From assembly GCF_900113735.1 (NCBI RefSeq), contig NZ_FOQM01000032.1:1-64000 (forward strand): a stretch of DNA of 64,000 nucleotides, read 5' to 3'. Position 1 is the first letter of the stretch; each line of letters begins with the position of its first letter. Made by a program: the position numbers and the translations under genes. Under the pieces are notes generated by a model. That model saw only the letters and a program-made list of their open reading frames with translations, ran no database searches and was not told the DNA's origin. The stretch is from Bradyrhizobium sp. Gha (lineage in GTDB: Bacteria > Pseudomonadota > Alphaproteobacteria > Rhizobiales > Xanthobacteraceae). Below are positions 32,525 to 44,222 of this stretch, piece by piece.

Positions 32525-33229
32525 CGCGCACGGTCAAAAGAACCGGGTCAAAACGATCTAGTGAAATATGCACCAGCCCCGGTAGCACCAATAAAACATT
32601 TCATTGTTTCAGCTGTGTTTCTTCGCGCGAAGAAATGGTGTTCCCTTTGGGGAACTTAGTAAGTGTGGCAATGGCGCCTCACCGATTGGCAAAAAAAGAC
32701 CGCTGCCCCTACCGGCAGCGACTCGATTGGGGTTTTCAGACATTCAAGCCCAAATGTCTTTGTCCCGGACTGTCCCGAATATTTTCCCAATCCATTCGGT
32801 TCCCGCTAGTCGGCGGTTCAAAGGATCAAGTACGGGCAATGTCCAGCAAGTCACTCACTGGGGGCAGCAGTGTACGTAGGTGCCGCTCTCGGTCCTTAGC
32901 CAGGCGGAAGGTAGCCGCCCTTCGGCAGCTGCTTCACCGACTTAGGCCGGGCTATGCCGGAAGATGTACGCAAGAACAATGGCTCAGTTCGTACCCTCGC
33001 AAGTCAGGTAACATCGCTGGCGACCCGACCAAGCACCTTTAGGCCGTCTCAGTATGGATCACGCCGCATGAACCGTCTACGCGAAGAGCAAGCAGAGCAG
33101 GCACTGGCCCGATGTTTCGCAGCGCTCGCCCGGGAATATGCTTACGCATGGACGCCCAGTACCGGCGTTGGAAAAGAAGCTTCTATCGCAGCTCCGAAGC
33201 CTTGAACCTGACTTCGTAAAAAGCCGCCA
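32525..33229. other. Stretch without a recognisable gene
   Basis: About 700 bases. On the minus strand near 32864-32915, WLRTESGTYVHCCPQ-stop resembles the tail of the protein at 18487-18744, so a lost paralogue once ended here. Confidence 0.35.
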
Positions 33230-33440
33230 AACCGGGGCGGCTTCTACGGTCGCGATCCTCGGCGGCCTCGATGCGGTCGTGTTGTGCGGCGGCATCGGCG
33301 AGAATGCCTCTCGCATCAGTGCGCGGATCTGCGAGGATTTCGAATGGCTCGGCCTGGAGATGGACCACGCCCGCAATGATCGCGCGCCACACCGCGCGGC
33401 TTCTCGCCGGTTCGCCGTAGGAGTCGCGACTATCATTGCG
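33230..33440 (+). pseudogene. Acetate kinase fragment
   Basis: AILGGLDAVVLCGGIGENAS, then RISARICEDFEWLGLEMDHA, is the ATP-binding C-terminal part of acetate kinases (GGIGEN motif). No start or N-terminal half is present. This is debris 240 bases before the import operon. Confidence 0.6.
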
Positions 33441-33680
33441 CAAAAGCTATGCAGGCGGAAGCTGCAACATTGCAAAATGCCGTTCCATGGAAATCGGCGC
33501 GTTGGAATTGCTAATCAAGTCTGTAAAGGTGACAGTCCATCGCCTGCATCCCGGAGGTCGCAACTTCAAACGCTGTTTGAAAGATCGCGAGGAGGTGATC
33601 AACCGCAGCTTGCGAAATGTATTTGACGAGGCCTGAAAGCCGCTTCAAACTCTCGACAAAATAAGTGTTGGAGGAAACGA

Positions 33681-34706
33681 ATGCGGTGGCCCCTGGCATC
33701 GCGCAGCCTTGCCGTTCCTGAGACCGCTCCGCGCATTCCCTTCAATATCCCAAAGCCAAACCAGGAGCAGATCGTGCTCCTGATCACGATCGTGCTGCTC
33801 GTCGTGTTCGGTTTCACGCTAAGCGGCTTTGCCACCGTCTCCAACCTGCTCAACCTGTTGCGCAGTATTTCCATCCTGGGCGTGCTCGGCCTCGGCATGG
33901 GGCTGATCGTGATCAGCCGCGGCATCGACCTAAGCCAGGTCGCCACCCTGGCAGGCTGCTGGGCCATTGCCCTGATCGAGATGCAGCGCGGCGTGCCGGT
34001 CGGCGCCGCCGTCCTCCTCGCGCTCGCTATCGCGCTGCTGATCGGCGTCACCAATGGCGTCATGGTCGCCTTTGTCGAGGCGCCGCCACTGTTCGTGACG
34101 CTGGCCGCCGGCTTCGTGATCTATGGGCTGGCGTTCTGGTTGGCGCCGGCCTGGGTGGTCTACGCGCCCAAGGATGCAGCAGGGCTGATGTTCGCCGGCG
34201 CCGGGCGCCTGTTCGGCGTTCCCGTCCCGATCCTGGTGTTCGCCGTTTCCGCGATCGCCATGCATCTGTTCCTGTCGCGCACCTCGATCGGCCGCTTCAT
34301 CTATGCGCAGGGCGATAATCCCGAGGCCGCGCGGCTCACCGGCATCCCGCTGCGGCCGCTGATCGTGCTCGAATATGCGCTGGTCGCCTTCCTCGCCTGG
34401 CTCGCCGGCCTCGTCTGGGTCGGCACCACCGGCAGCATGCAGATGGCGATCACGCAGGGCACGATGATCTTCGACGTGGTGCTGGTCGTCGTCATCGGCG
34501 GCATCAGCCTAATCGGCGGACGCGGCAGCGTATTCTCGGTCGTGGTCGGCTGCATCCTGATCGGCACGCTACTGAATGCGTTCACCATCATGGATGTCAA
34601 CAGCGAAGTCCAGAACATCATCAAGGGCGTGGTTCTGCTGGCAGCCATCGTGCTCGACAATTTTCTGCATCCGCGGGACGAGGAAACAGCGCGGCAGGGA
34701 GACTGA
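33681..34706 (+). CDS. RbsC-type ABC transporter permease (341 aa)
   Basis: A polytopic membrane protein of the sugar-importer (CUT2) permease family. It contains GMGLIVISRGIDLSQVATLA, EYALVAFLAWLAGLVWVGTT, the cytoplasmic-loop-like GDNPEAARLTGIPLRPLIVL that would contact the ATPase, and GGISLIGGRGS. GGAGGAAACGA precedes the ATG. It is the first gene of a five-gene operon with a binding protein, a second permease fused to a beta-propeller, a free propeller and a double ATPase. Two different permeases imply a heterodimeric channel. Confidence 0.93.
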   Translation: MRWPLASRSLAVPETAPRIPFNIPKPNQEQIVLLITIVLLVVFGFTLSGFATVSNLLNLLRSISILGVLGLGMGLIVISRGIDLSQVATLAGCWAIALIEMQRGVPVGAAVLLALAIALLIGVTNGVMVAFVEAPPLFVTLAAGFVIYGLAFWLAPAWVVYAPKDAAGLMFAGAGRLFGVPVPILVFAVSAIAMHLFLSRTSIGRFIYAQGDNPEAARLTGIPLRPLIVLEYALVAFLAWLAGLVWVGTTGSMQMAITQGTMIFDVVLVVVIGGISLIGGRGSVFSVVVGCILIGTLLNAFTIMDVNSEVQNIIKGVVLLAAIVLDNFLHPRDEETARQGD

Positions 34707-34798
34707 CGAGACTTACTCAACGAAGTAAAACCTAACGAGCCAAAACTTAACGAGGAAAGCCGCCAAGGCATCCCGTCCCATCAACAAAGGAGGAACCC

Positions 34799-35824
34799 AT
34801 GAAGATCAGGACACTCTGGACGATCGCGATCACAGGCGCTGCGCTGGCCGCGCTGCCATCCCTGGTGCTCGCGCAGGAGGAAGGCGGCACCAAGACCGCG
34901 CGCGAGCTCCGCGCCTCCTATGACAAGGCGTTGCAGGGCAAGACCATCGCCTACCTGCCGATCGCGCTCGGCGTTCCCCTGTCCGACGAATGGGGCAGGG
35001 TGGTGCAGGAAGAGGCGGAGTGGCGCGGCATGAAGTTCATTGTCCGCGATCCCAACAACAATCCGTCGGCGATGCAGCAGGCGCTCACCGCGCTGGTCGA
35101 CCAGAAGCCTGACGTGCTGATCGTGCAAAATCCCAGCGTCACGCTGCTGATGAAGGACCTGAAGCGCGCTGAAGTGCAGGGCACGTATGTCATCCAGATC
35201 AACATGTCCTCGAACTACAAGTCGGGCGCCTTCGTCGGCGCGGACTGGCGAGAGATCGGCAAGATGCTGGCTACCGAGGTTGTCAAGGCCTGCGGTACCG
35301 GGTCCGGCAAGTCCGGCAAGGTCCAGATCGTGCAGGGCGAGTTGACGGCGGCGGCGAGCGTCGACCAGGTCGGCGGCATCATGGAGGTCCTCAACAAGGA
35401 TACCAACATCAAGGTGGTGTCGAACCAGGCTGCCAACTGGGACGCCAATACCGCGCTGAACATCACCGCAACCGTGATCCAGCAGCATCCGGACCTCTGC
35501 GCCTCGATTGGGTTCTGGGGCATCATGGAATCCGGTGCCGCGCAGGCGATCCGCAACGCCGGCAAGATCGATGACGTCAAAGTGTTCGCGTCGGGCGAGG
35601 GCTCCTCGCTCGATTGCGACCAGGTGAATTCCGGCAATTTTTACAAATTCCTTAGCTACAAGGCGACCGAACAGGGCCACGATCTGATGTTTGCGGCCGA
35701 GACGCTGCTGATGTCCGGCGAAAAGCCCGGCACGAAGAATCTCGAATATTACACACGCCCGATCTGGCTCGATAAGAGCAACGCGTCGGGTGCGAACTGC
35801 TTCGCACTTCCCAAGAAGAGCTGA
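34799..35824 (+). CDS. Periplasmic sugar-type substrate-binding protein (341 aa)
   Basis: The signal peptide ends SLVLAQEEGG. The mature protein is a cluster B (RbsB-like) binding protein: KTIAYLPIALGVPLSDEWGR, NNNPSAMQQALTALVDQKPD and FVGADWREIGKMLATEVVKA. It has several Cys in the mature part, which is unusual. AAGGAGGAACCC precedes the start. It lies between the two permease genes and delivers the operon's substrate from the periplasm. The ligand is unknown. Confidence 0.92.
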   Translation: MKIRTLWTIAITGAALAALPSLVLAQEEGGTKTARELRASYDKALQGKTIAYLPIALGVPLSDEWGRVVQEEAEWRGMKFIVRDPNNNPSAMQQALTALVDQKPDVLIVQNPSVTLLMKDLKRAEVQGTYVIQINMSSNYKSGAFVGADWREIGKMLATEVVKACGTGSGKSGKVQIVQGELTAAASVDQVGGIMEVLNKDTNIKVVSNQAANWDANTALNITATVIQQHPDLCASIGFWGIMESGAAQAIRNAGKIDDVKVFASGEGSSLDCDQVNSGNFYKFLSYKATEQGHDLMFAAETLLMSGEKPGTKNLEYYTRPIWLDKSNASGANCFALPKKS

Positions 35825-35881
35825 CGCGAATCTGAGCCGGCGTGCGCGGTTGCACGCCGGCTGCTTGGGAGTGCTACGACC

Positions 35882-38029
35882 ATGTCCACGATCGAGGCCT
35901 TTGCCGAATCCCTTACGCAATCGGCGCGGCGGTTCTCGCCACGCCTGCTGCTCTCCGAGTTGCTGCTGAAGCAATGGTTTGAGCCGGTCGTCCCGTTCAC
36001 GGTGATGATCGGGCTCTGGCTGTATTTCGCGCTGACGATCCCGGATTACGCATCGGTGCAGAACGGGTTGTCGCTGCTGCGTCTCTTCGCCGAGTTCGGG
36101 TTCGTGGCGCTGGCGATGGGCTTTTGCCTCATCAGCGGCGGCATAGATCTGTCGGTCGGAGCCATCTTTGCGCTCTGCAATTTCGCCGCGCTGTTCTTCC
36201 TCCTTGTGATGGAGTGGCCAGTTGGCCTCGTCGTGGTCGCGACGCTTTGCGTCGGAGCCGCGCTCGGCAGCATCAACGGCCTCCTGATAGGCTTCCTGAA
36301 GACGCGGCCGTTTCTGACGACTCTGGTGACGCTGATCATCCTGCGTGCCTCGGTTAACCTGCTCAACACCGGCTATGCGCAGGTGTTCGCCACCAATTCG
36401 GTCGACAGCGATGCCTGGGACTTCATCGGCACTGGCAGCGTGCTCGGCGTTCCTGTCAACGCGGCAGCGCTATTCGCAGTGCTGCTGATCTGTCACATTT
36501 TCCTGTCGCGCTCGCGCTATGGCTGGCATCTGACCGCGATCGGCGCCAGCCGCAAGGCGGCGCGGCATGCCGGCATCCGCGTCCGGCTGATGCTGTTCCT
36601 GACCTACGTGCTGTCGGGCTCGCTGTGTGCGGCGAGCGGCATCTTCTATGCCGCGCGCCAGGCCTCGACCGATTCGACGACCGGCGTCGGCTGGGAATTC
36701 CAGGCGCTGACCGCGGTCGTGCTGGGCGGCATCTCGCTTGCCGGCGGCAAGGGCACGGTGTGGCGGGCGATGATCGGCGCGCTGATCGTGTTCCTCCTCA
36801 TCAACGGCCTCGTGCGGATGGGCATCCCCGGCTACGTGACATCGGCGGTCACCGGCATGATCCTGCTCGCCGCCGTTGGCATCGACGTCAAATGGTCGAA
36901 GAACCGCGGCAAGGCGATCCAGAAGATCTACGTCAATCCCGCCTATGTGGCGTTCTCCCCCGCGCCCTCCGTGCAGCGCGGCTCGGCCTCACCCTTTGCC
37001 CAGAACGACCGCTTGATTCACGCCCAGGCCATCGGCCTCGACCAGGTCGAGGGGCCCGAAGATGTCATCGTCGACCGCCAGGGCCGCGTCTACGGCTCGA
37101 CCCGCGACGGGAACGTGATCCGCTTTTCAGGAGAGAACTTGGAACAGCGCGAGGTATTCGCCCATATCGGCGGCCGCCCGCTTGGCATGCAGTTCGACCG
37201 CGACGAGAACCTGATCGTGGCGGTTGCTGGCATGGGCGTCTATGGCGTCGCCCCGGACGGCCGCGTGTTCAAAGTCACCGACGAGACCAACCGCACCTGG
37301 TACAAGCTCAATGACGATTCCCGCCTCCGCATGGCTGATGATCTCGATATCGCGCCGGACGGCAAGATTTATTTCAGTGATTGCACCACGCGCTACGAGA
37401 TGACGACCAACACGCTCGACATTCTCGAAGCGCGGCCCAACGGTCGCGTGGTCTGCTACGATCCCAAGACCAGGACGACGCGTACCGTCATCAATCACTT
37501 CTACTTCCCCAACGGCGTGTGCGTGTCCCATGATGGACAATCAGTGCTGATCGCGAGCACCTCTCTCTGCAAAATCTTCCGCTACTGGATCGAGGGGCCG
37601 AAGAAGGGCAAGACCGAGGTCCTGATCGACGAGCTTCCGGGCAATCCCGATAACATCAACCGCGCCTCCGACGGCAATTACTGGCTGGCGCTGGTCGGCA
37701 TCCGCACGCCCACCTTCGACCTCTCGGTACGCAAACCCGGATTCCGCTTACGCATGGTCAAGCAGGTGCCGACCGATGAGTGGCTCGCGCCGGCGCTCAA
37801 TCACGGCTGCGTGCTGAAGTTCAACGAACGGGGCGAAGCGCTGGAATCCTGGTGGGATCCGACCGGCATCTCGCATTCGACGCTAACCTCTATGCGCGAG
37901 CACAAGGGCTATCTCTATCTCGGCGGCCTCGAGAACAATCGTATCGGCCGCATCAAGCTCGATGGTGTCGACGAGAGCTGGACCGGATACGACGCCTACT
38001 GGGGCGACAAGAGCAGGGTCAGGGGATAG
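35882..38029 (+). CDS. ABC permease fused to a strictosidine-synthase-like beta-propeller (715 aa)
   Basis: Residues 1-345 are an RbsC-type permease (GFCLISGGIDLSVGAIFALC, GGISLAGGKGTVW). After a linker (NRGKAIQKIYVNPAYVAFSP), residues 380-715 form a six-bladed propeller of the SMP-30/strictosidine-synthase class: YFSDCTTRYEMTTNTLDILE, YFPNGVCVS, IFRYWIEGPKKGKTE, ELPGNPDNINRASDGNYWLA. Family members hydrolyse lactones or condense alkaloids; bacterial ones are usually lactonases. The permease C-terminus is normally cytoplasmic, so the propeller should face the cytosol and meet the substrate as it enters. No internal stop, start or frame break separates the parts. It ends two bases before the next start. 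Confidence 0.9.
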   Translation: MSTIEAFAESLTQSARRFSPRLLLSELLLKQWFEPVVPFTVMIGLWLYFALTIPDYASVQNGLSLLRLFAEFGFVALAMGFCLISGGIDLSVGAIFALCNFAALFFLLVMEWPVGLVVVATLCVGAALGSINGLLIGFLKTRPFLTTLVTLIILRASVNLLNTGYAQVFATNSVDSDAWDFIGTGSVLGVPVNAAALFAVLLICHIFLSRSRYGWHLTAIGASRKAARHAGIRVRLMLFLTYVLSGSLCAASGIFYAARQASTDSTTGVGWEFQALTAVVLGGISLAGGKGTVWRAMIGALIVFLLINGLVRMGIPGYVTSAVTGMILLAAVGIDVKWSKNRGKAIQKIYVNPAYVAFSPAPSVQRGSASPFAQNDRLIHAQAIGLDQVEGPEDVIVDRQGRVYGSTRDGNVIRFSGENLEQREVFAHIGGRPLGMQFDRDENLIVAVAGMGVYGVAPDGRVFKVTDETNRTWYKLNDDSRLRMADDLDIAPDGKIYFSDCTTRYEMTTNTLDILEARPNGRVVCYDPKTRTTRTVINHFYFPNGVCVSHDGQSVLIASTSLCKIFRYWIEGPKKGKTEVLIDELPGNPDNINRASDGNYWLALVGIRTPTFDLSVRKPGFRLRMVKQVPTDEWLAPALNHGCVLKFNERGEALESWWDPTGISHSTLTSMREHKGYLYLGGLENNRIGRIKLDGVDESWTGYDAYWGDKSRVRG

Positions 38030-38031
38030 CG

Positions 38032-39149
38032 ATGGGATTCTTCGATCATCTCCTGCGCGATATCCGCAGCGTCATCGACCGCGATGGCGGCGAGAACGCG
38101 ATCCCGCCGCTCGACGGAGCGTTGAGCCCCAACGACCGGCTGGATGGCGCGACCGTCGTCGGCGAGCCCTTGCCTGGGGTGGACGACGTCGTCGCGGCAC
38201 CCGACGGATCGATCTTCGCCTCGGCTGGGCGACAAGTGCTGAAGCTCTCAGGTGCGGGTTTTGCGACGCGGACGCTGATCGCCGAATTCGACGGCGATGT
38301 GGGTGGACTTGCGGTTCACCCCGACAGCCGGCTGCTCGTGTGCGTGGCCGGTCGCGGCCTTACGGCGATCGATCCGGCCAAACCCGATCCGGTCTGGCTG
38401 CAGTCCGCGGACGGCCGCCCTATAGTCGGGCTGTTGTCGGTGGTCGCGCATCCCGATGGACGCATTTTCGCGGTCGAAGGCACCGCTGGCCGCACGCCGG
38501 ACCAATGGCGGCGTGACCTGATGGAAAGGCGGGGCCAGGGGAGGCTGATCGCGTGCGGGCCCGATCTCGGGAAAGCCGAGGTGCTGCTGCGCGATCTGTC
38601 CTATTCCTGCGGCATTGCGGTGTCCGCCGACGGCAAGAGCCTGTGGCTCACCGAGAGCGGAGCGTATCGCTTGAGCCGCTTCCCGCTCGCCGCAAGCGCG
38701 CTGGGGCAGGGCGAAATCGTCGCCGGCAATCTGCCGGGCTACCCTGGCCGGCTGCATCCGGATGGTCGCGGCGGCTTTCTCCTCGGCCTATTCGCGCGGC
38801 GCACGCATCTCATCGAATTCGTGCTCAAGGAGGACGATTTCCGCGAGGAGATGATGCGGACCATGCCGGAAAACTATTGGATCGCGCCGGCCCTGGCCGG
38901 CGGTTCAGATTGCCTCGAGCCGATGCAGATCGGTGGCGTCAAGGCGCTCGGCATACAAAAACCCTGGGCGCCGCCGCGATCCTATGGATTGCTCGTGCAT
39001 CTGGATAGCGAGGGCGAAGCAACTGACAGCCTGCACAGCCGTGCCGGCGGCCGCTTCCACGGCGTCACTGCGGCCTGCGCGACGCCGCAAGGCGTGGTCA
39101 TCGCCGCCCGCGGCGCGGGATGTCTTCTGCTCCACACGGGAGAGTTCCG

Positions 39150-39153
<4 letters not shown>
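38032..39153 (+). CDS. Strictosidine-synthase-like beta-propeller protein (373 aa)
   Basis: MGFFDHLLRDIRSVIDRDGG, then repeated propeller blades (VVAAPDGSIFASAGRQVLKL, GIAVSADGKSLWLTESGAYR) and GNLPGYPGRLHPDGRGGFLL, the counterpart of LPGNPDNI in the fused protein. No signal peptide, so cytosolic. It starts two bases after the fusion gene and overlaps the ATPase gene by four bases (ATGA). It is a divergent relative of the fused propeller, so the operon encodes two. A longer upstream frame overlapping the fusion gene was rejected. Confidence 0.82.
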
Positions 39154-40670
<1,517 letters not shown>

Positions 40671-41443
40671 ACAGCGAGACCACGACCGAGGCTCGGGGCA
40701 GCAGCGAACCGCAATGCTGACGCGAGACGCGCGGCAAACTCGCCTTTACATTTCGCTCCTAACGTTCGCCCCAGTGCAGGCGGTAAAGATATCCCCCAAG
40801 TCTGGATGACATACGCCGAATAGGCGAGCCTCTGCGGCTGCAGCCCGTGCGAAGCAAGATTGCGCGCCATCCAGCAGTCGCTCGACCGCCTGAGGAGCCA
40901 TGATGGCGCAACCCGAGTGAAATTGGACCTAGCGCGCATTGTCCCCATCGCTCCATCGACCGCCGGTGACCGCGACGCGCTTGTTGCTCTTTGCTACTTT
41001 CCGTTCTCCGAGTTGGCCGCCGATCGCCTGCGACCGGCGGCCATATAACCAGCGCTGCCCGAAAGGCTGCGCTGCAGAACTCAACGCTGAGTGCAACTGA
41101 GCTCACGAATCTAGTCGCAGAAGCATAGCGTCGGTGGGCCCAAGAGCAGGAACGCCGATTGGAGGTTGGGACTCCCAAAGGCGGCAAACAACCGGAATTC
41201 AAGTTTCTGCAAAATTCACTGAAAGCGCGGGCCCACCAACCTTCTCTCCGTCGCTTCTCGCTTGCATCTGCTGGCCCGAAGTAGGGCAGCAGAATTAGGT
41301 AACCGATTGCCGCTGCCGCGCTTCGGCGAACCGGTGTCGATCGGATAGCAGCGCTGGCCCAGGTCTGAAACGGACGAGCGTCAAGTATAGATTCCCAGAG
41401 CAGAAAGCGGCCTGAGTGCCTGAAAGGAAGCCGCTATCTCCGC
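40671..41443. other. Intergenic between convergent operons, no gene seen
   Basis: About 770 bases between two operons that converge. A plus-strand segment TLSATELTNLVAEA-stop-RRWAQEQERR near 41085-41165 looks like a nonsense-broken small gene, but it cannot be delimited. Confidence 0.35.
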
Positions 41444-42292
41444 TTATGCGGGTTGTTCAAATTGGGGCTGCCACCTCAGCAGATAGGACTGCAGCGCACG
41501 CACGGCGATCGCGAGCAGGATTCCGAGGAACATCATGACGAAGATTGCCACCATCATCTCGCTGGCGTTGGCGCGCGCCTCCGCCTCGATGATGAGCTTA
41601 CCGAGGCCCCGTTCGGACCCGATGAATTCGCCGACGATGACGCCGATCAGCGCAAAGGAAACCGCCGGCAGGAGGGAAGCAAACACCCAGGCGAGTGCTG
41701 AGGGAATGACGACGGTGCGCAGCACGGTGAATTCGCTGGCGCCCATCAGGCGGGCGGCTGCGATCTGGTCCCGATCGACCGCGCGGGCGCCCTCGAAGGT
41801 GTTGAAGAACACGACGAAGAACACGACCAGCCAGGCGGTCGCGATCTTGGAGAGATCTCCGAGGCCGAAGATGAGAATGACGAGCGGCACCAGCGCGATG
41901 CGCGGGATCGAGTTGAGCGCCACGATGTAGGGCCCGAAGACGCGGGCGAGGAAGTCCGAACGGCCGAGCATGAGCCCGGCGGCAATGCCGCTGACCGATC
42001 CGAACAGGAATCCCCACCAGGTGTTCTTCAGCGTGACGAACGTCGCAAACCACAAATTATTGTCGTTGCCTTTGATACAGGCGGCAAAGCCGCCGGCATC
42101 CAGGCAGCCGAGCCGGAGAAAACTCCGCCAGATCAGCGACGGCTTGGCGACGAAATAGGGGTCGAGGATTTTCGGCACGTAAGCCTTGGGCAGCAGCGCC
42201 TTGCTCCATTCAAAGCCCCACTGCCAGACGACCAGCACGAAGGCAAGAATCGCGAGTTGCCAGAACACGATGACGGTGCGGCTCTTGGGCAT
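41444..42292 (-). CDS. NitT/TauT-type ABC transporter permease (282 aa)
   Basis: Six hydrophobic segments with the EAA-type loop GASEFTVLRTVVIPSALAWV (SsuC/TauC family), N-terminal LAILAFVLVVWQWGFEWS. Last gene of the minus-strand operon, two bases after the ATPase gene. An insert between the first two segments (KPSLIWRSFLRLGCLDAGGF) is longer than usual. Confidence 0.92.
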   Translation of the reverse strand: MPKSRTVIVFWQLAILAFVLVVWQWGFEWSKALLPKAYVPKILDPYFVAKPSLIWRSFLRLGCLDAGGFAACIKGNDNNLWFATFVTLKNTWWGFLFGSVSGIAAGLMLGRSDFLARVFGPYIVALNSIPRIALVPLVILIFGLGDLSKIATAWLVVFFVVFFNTFEGARAVDRDQIAAARLMGASEFTVLRTVVIPSALAWVFASLLPAVSFALIGVIVGEFIGSERGLGKLIIEAEARANASEMMVAIFVMMFLGILLAIAVRALQSYLLRWQPQFEQPA

Positions 42293-42294
42293 GG

Positions 42295-43143
42295 TCAGTC
42301 GGCCCTAGTGCGGCGGAATTCTTCGCCGAGGGAATGCCAGATGTGGGAATAGAGGCGGCCGAACTCGGCGGTCTCGCGCAAGGCCACGGGATCGCGCGGT
42401 CGCGGGACTGCGACCTCGAAATCGTCCTTCAGCCGCCCGGGTCGCGCCGAGAGCAGGATGATGCGGCTCGCCAGGGTGATGGCCTCGCCGAGATCGTGCG
42501 TCACGAACAGCACGGTCTGCCGCTCACGCTCCCATATGTCCAAGAGCGTCTTGTGCATCTCGAGCTTGGTATGGGTGTCCAGTGCGCCGAACGGCTCGTC
42601 CATCAAGAGGATTTCGGGCTCGAGGATCAGCGTGCGCATCAAAGCGACGCGCTGCCGCATGCCCCCGGACAGCATGCGCGGAAAGCTCTGCGCAAAGCCG
42701 GTCAGCCCGGCCTTCTCGACCGCCAAGGCGACGCGCCGGGCGCGCTCGGCCTTCGGCAGCCCTGCGATCTCCAGCCCGTAGCCGATGTTCTGCTCCACGC
42801 TGCGCCAGGGAAACAGCGTGTCGCGCTGGAAGACATAGCCAACCCTGGGGTTGACTTTGCCGGTCTCGACGGCGTCGTCGTCGATCAGGATGCGTCCGCC
42901 GGACCGAGGCAACAATCCTGCGACCATGTTGAGGATCGTGCTCTTGCCGCAGCCGGACGGGCCGAGCAGCGCGACGAATTCGCCCTGCTTGACCTCGAAG
43001 GACACGTCGTCGACCGCCACGAAGTCGCGTCCACCAGCGTTGAAGCGCTTGACGAGGCGCTGCACGGCGATGCGTGTGCGCGCGGCGGCGGCGACATCGT
43101 CGGATCTGTCGCGCGCGAGGCTCGACCCCTGCGCCGCCGTCAT
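42295..43143 (-). CDS. NitT/TauT-type ABC transporter ATP-binding protein (282 aa)
   Basis: Walker A GPSGCGKST, Q-loop YVFQRDTLFPW, signature LSGGMRQRV and Walker B ILLMDEPFGALD. It overlaps the start region of the binding-protein gene end by four bases, so it is co-translated. It powers the permease at 41444 for import of an anionic compound. Confidence 0.94.
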   Translation of the reverse strand: MTAAQGSSLARDRSDDVAAAARTRIAVQRLVKRFNAGGRDFVAVDDVSFEVKQGEFVALLGPSGCGKSTILNMVAGLLPRSGGRILIDDDAVETGKVNPRVGYVFQRDTLFPWRSVEQNIGYGLEIAGLPKAERARRVALAVEKAGLTGFAQSFPRMLSGGMRQRVALMRTLILEPEILLMDEPFGALDTHTKLEMHKTLLDIWERERQTVLFVTHDLGEAITLASRIILLSARPGRLKDDFEVAVPRPRDPVALRETAEFGRLYSHIWHSLGEEFRRTRAD

Positions 43144-44183
43144 TTGTATTTCGCCTTGGCAGCCCCGAGGAAACTCATGTCGACGATGTCTTCGTATTTC
43201 GTTTCGGGGATATCGGTGCCCTTGCGGTACCAGGGCTTGGCGCCGCGCTCGAACGAGGCCTTGTCGATGCTGCCGTCATAGGCCCACGTCGACTTGTCGA
43301 AGCCGAGCTCAGCGCTGATGGCATCCGGATCGATGCCCGAGAAATATTTCGGTGCGACCAGCGCCTGCACCTCCCCGAGCGGTGCCGCCTTCACGTAGGC
43401 CATGGCGCGGTAGATTGCGTTAATGAAAGCTTGCACCATGGCCTTGTCCTGCTCGATCGTGTCCTGCAGCGCGTAGATCACCAGCACGGGCAGCGTGCCG
43501 CCAAAGTCCTTTTCGAACACGCCGGGCTTGGATGTGTCGTAGATGGTCTTGCCAAAGCCCTTCTTCTCGACTTCGACGATCCAGCTCGGCGGCGCCATGA
43601 TAGCGTCGAACTGCTTGGTCTGGAGCGAAGGGAACATCGTGCTCGGGCCGCCGCCGGCGACCCAGTTCACCTTGTCGCCGAGCCCGCGCGCCTCGAACAC
43701 ATAGGTGCCGAATACCCAGGTGCCCGAGCCGATCGCAGTGGCGGCAACGATCGGCTTGGCGCCATCCCGCTTGTACTCTGCAAGCTTTTCGACCGATGTA
43801 ATGCCGCTCTCGTAAAGGTCCTGGCGCACCATGATGTTGGCGTAGGAGCACACCATTTCGGTCGCGAGCAGGATCTTGCAGGGCTTGCCGCGCGCGCTGA
43901 GCTGGAGCGGATGGCTGGCATCGCCATGCGCGAACAACGCCTGTCCCGCAGCCAGTGTCTGGCGGCCGAACGTGCCGGCATTGCCGGTAACGAGCTTGGG
44001 ATCGAGGCCTTCGTCTTTGAAGTAGCCCTTCAGCTCCGCGATCATGCCGATGGCGTAGACGGGCGAGATCGGCCCAAAGGCGAGCGAAACCTGCTTGGCC
44101 TCGGCGTAGAGCCGCCCCGGCAGCAGCGATGCGCCGGCCAAAGCGGAGCCTGCGATCAGCGCCTGGCGCCTGGTGATGTTCAT
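43140..44183 (-). CDS. NMT1/THI5-like substrate-binding protein (347 aa)
   Basis: MNITRRQALIAGSALAGASL is a twin-arginine-like signal. The mature part has the SRPBCC-unrelated NMT1 fold with IGMIAELKGYFKDEGLDPKL, the helix-strand block typical of taurine/nitrate/pyrimidine-precursor binders. Ligands of the family are small anions or sulfonates. Given the CoA-transferase and lyase upstream, a carboxylate ligand is likely here. Confidence 0.9.
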   Translation of the reverse strand: MNITRRQALIAGSALAGASLLPGRLYAEAKQVSLAFGPISPVYAIGMIAELKGYFKDEGLDPKLVTGNAGTFGRQTLAAGQALFAHGDASHPLQLSARGKPCKILLATEMVCSYANIMVRQDLYESGITSVEKLAEYKRDGAKPIVAATAIGSGTWVFGTYVFEARGLGDKVNWVAGGGPSTMFPSLQTKQFDAIMAPPSWIVEVEKKGFGKTIYDTSKPGVFEKDFGGTLPVLVIYALQDTIEQDKAMVQAFINAIYRAMAYVKAAPLGEVQALVAPKYFSGIDPDAISAELGFDKSTWAYDGSIDKASFERGAKPWYRKGTDIPETKYEDIVDMSFLGAAKAKYK

Positions 44184-44222
44184 TTGCTCCTCCCTTTGCT
44201 TGTTTTTTGACCACGCCGAGTA

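Noticed and set aside
34781..35974. Long minus-strand frame across the sugar-binding protein gene
   Set aside because: Shadow of a clearly coding plus strand with a signal peptide and binding-protein fold.
37780..38031. Earlier start for the free propeller gene, overlapping the fusion gene by about 250 bases
   Set aside because: The extra N-terminus is a frame-shifted reading of the fused propeller; ATG 38032 lies right behind the previous stop.
43074..44210. Long plus-strand frame opposite the NMT1-like binding protein
   Set aside because: No ribosome site or domain; the minus-strand gene fits its operon with overlapping starts.
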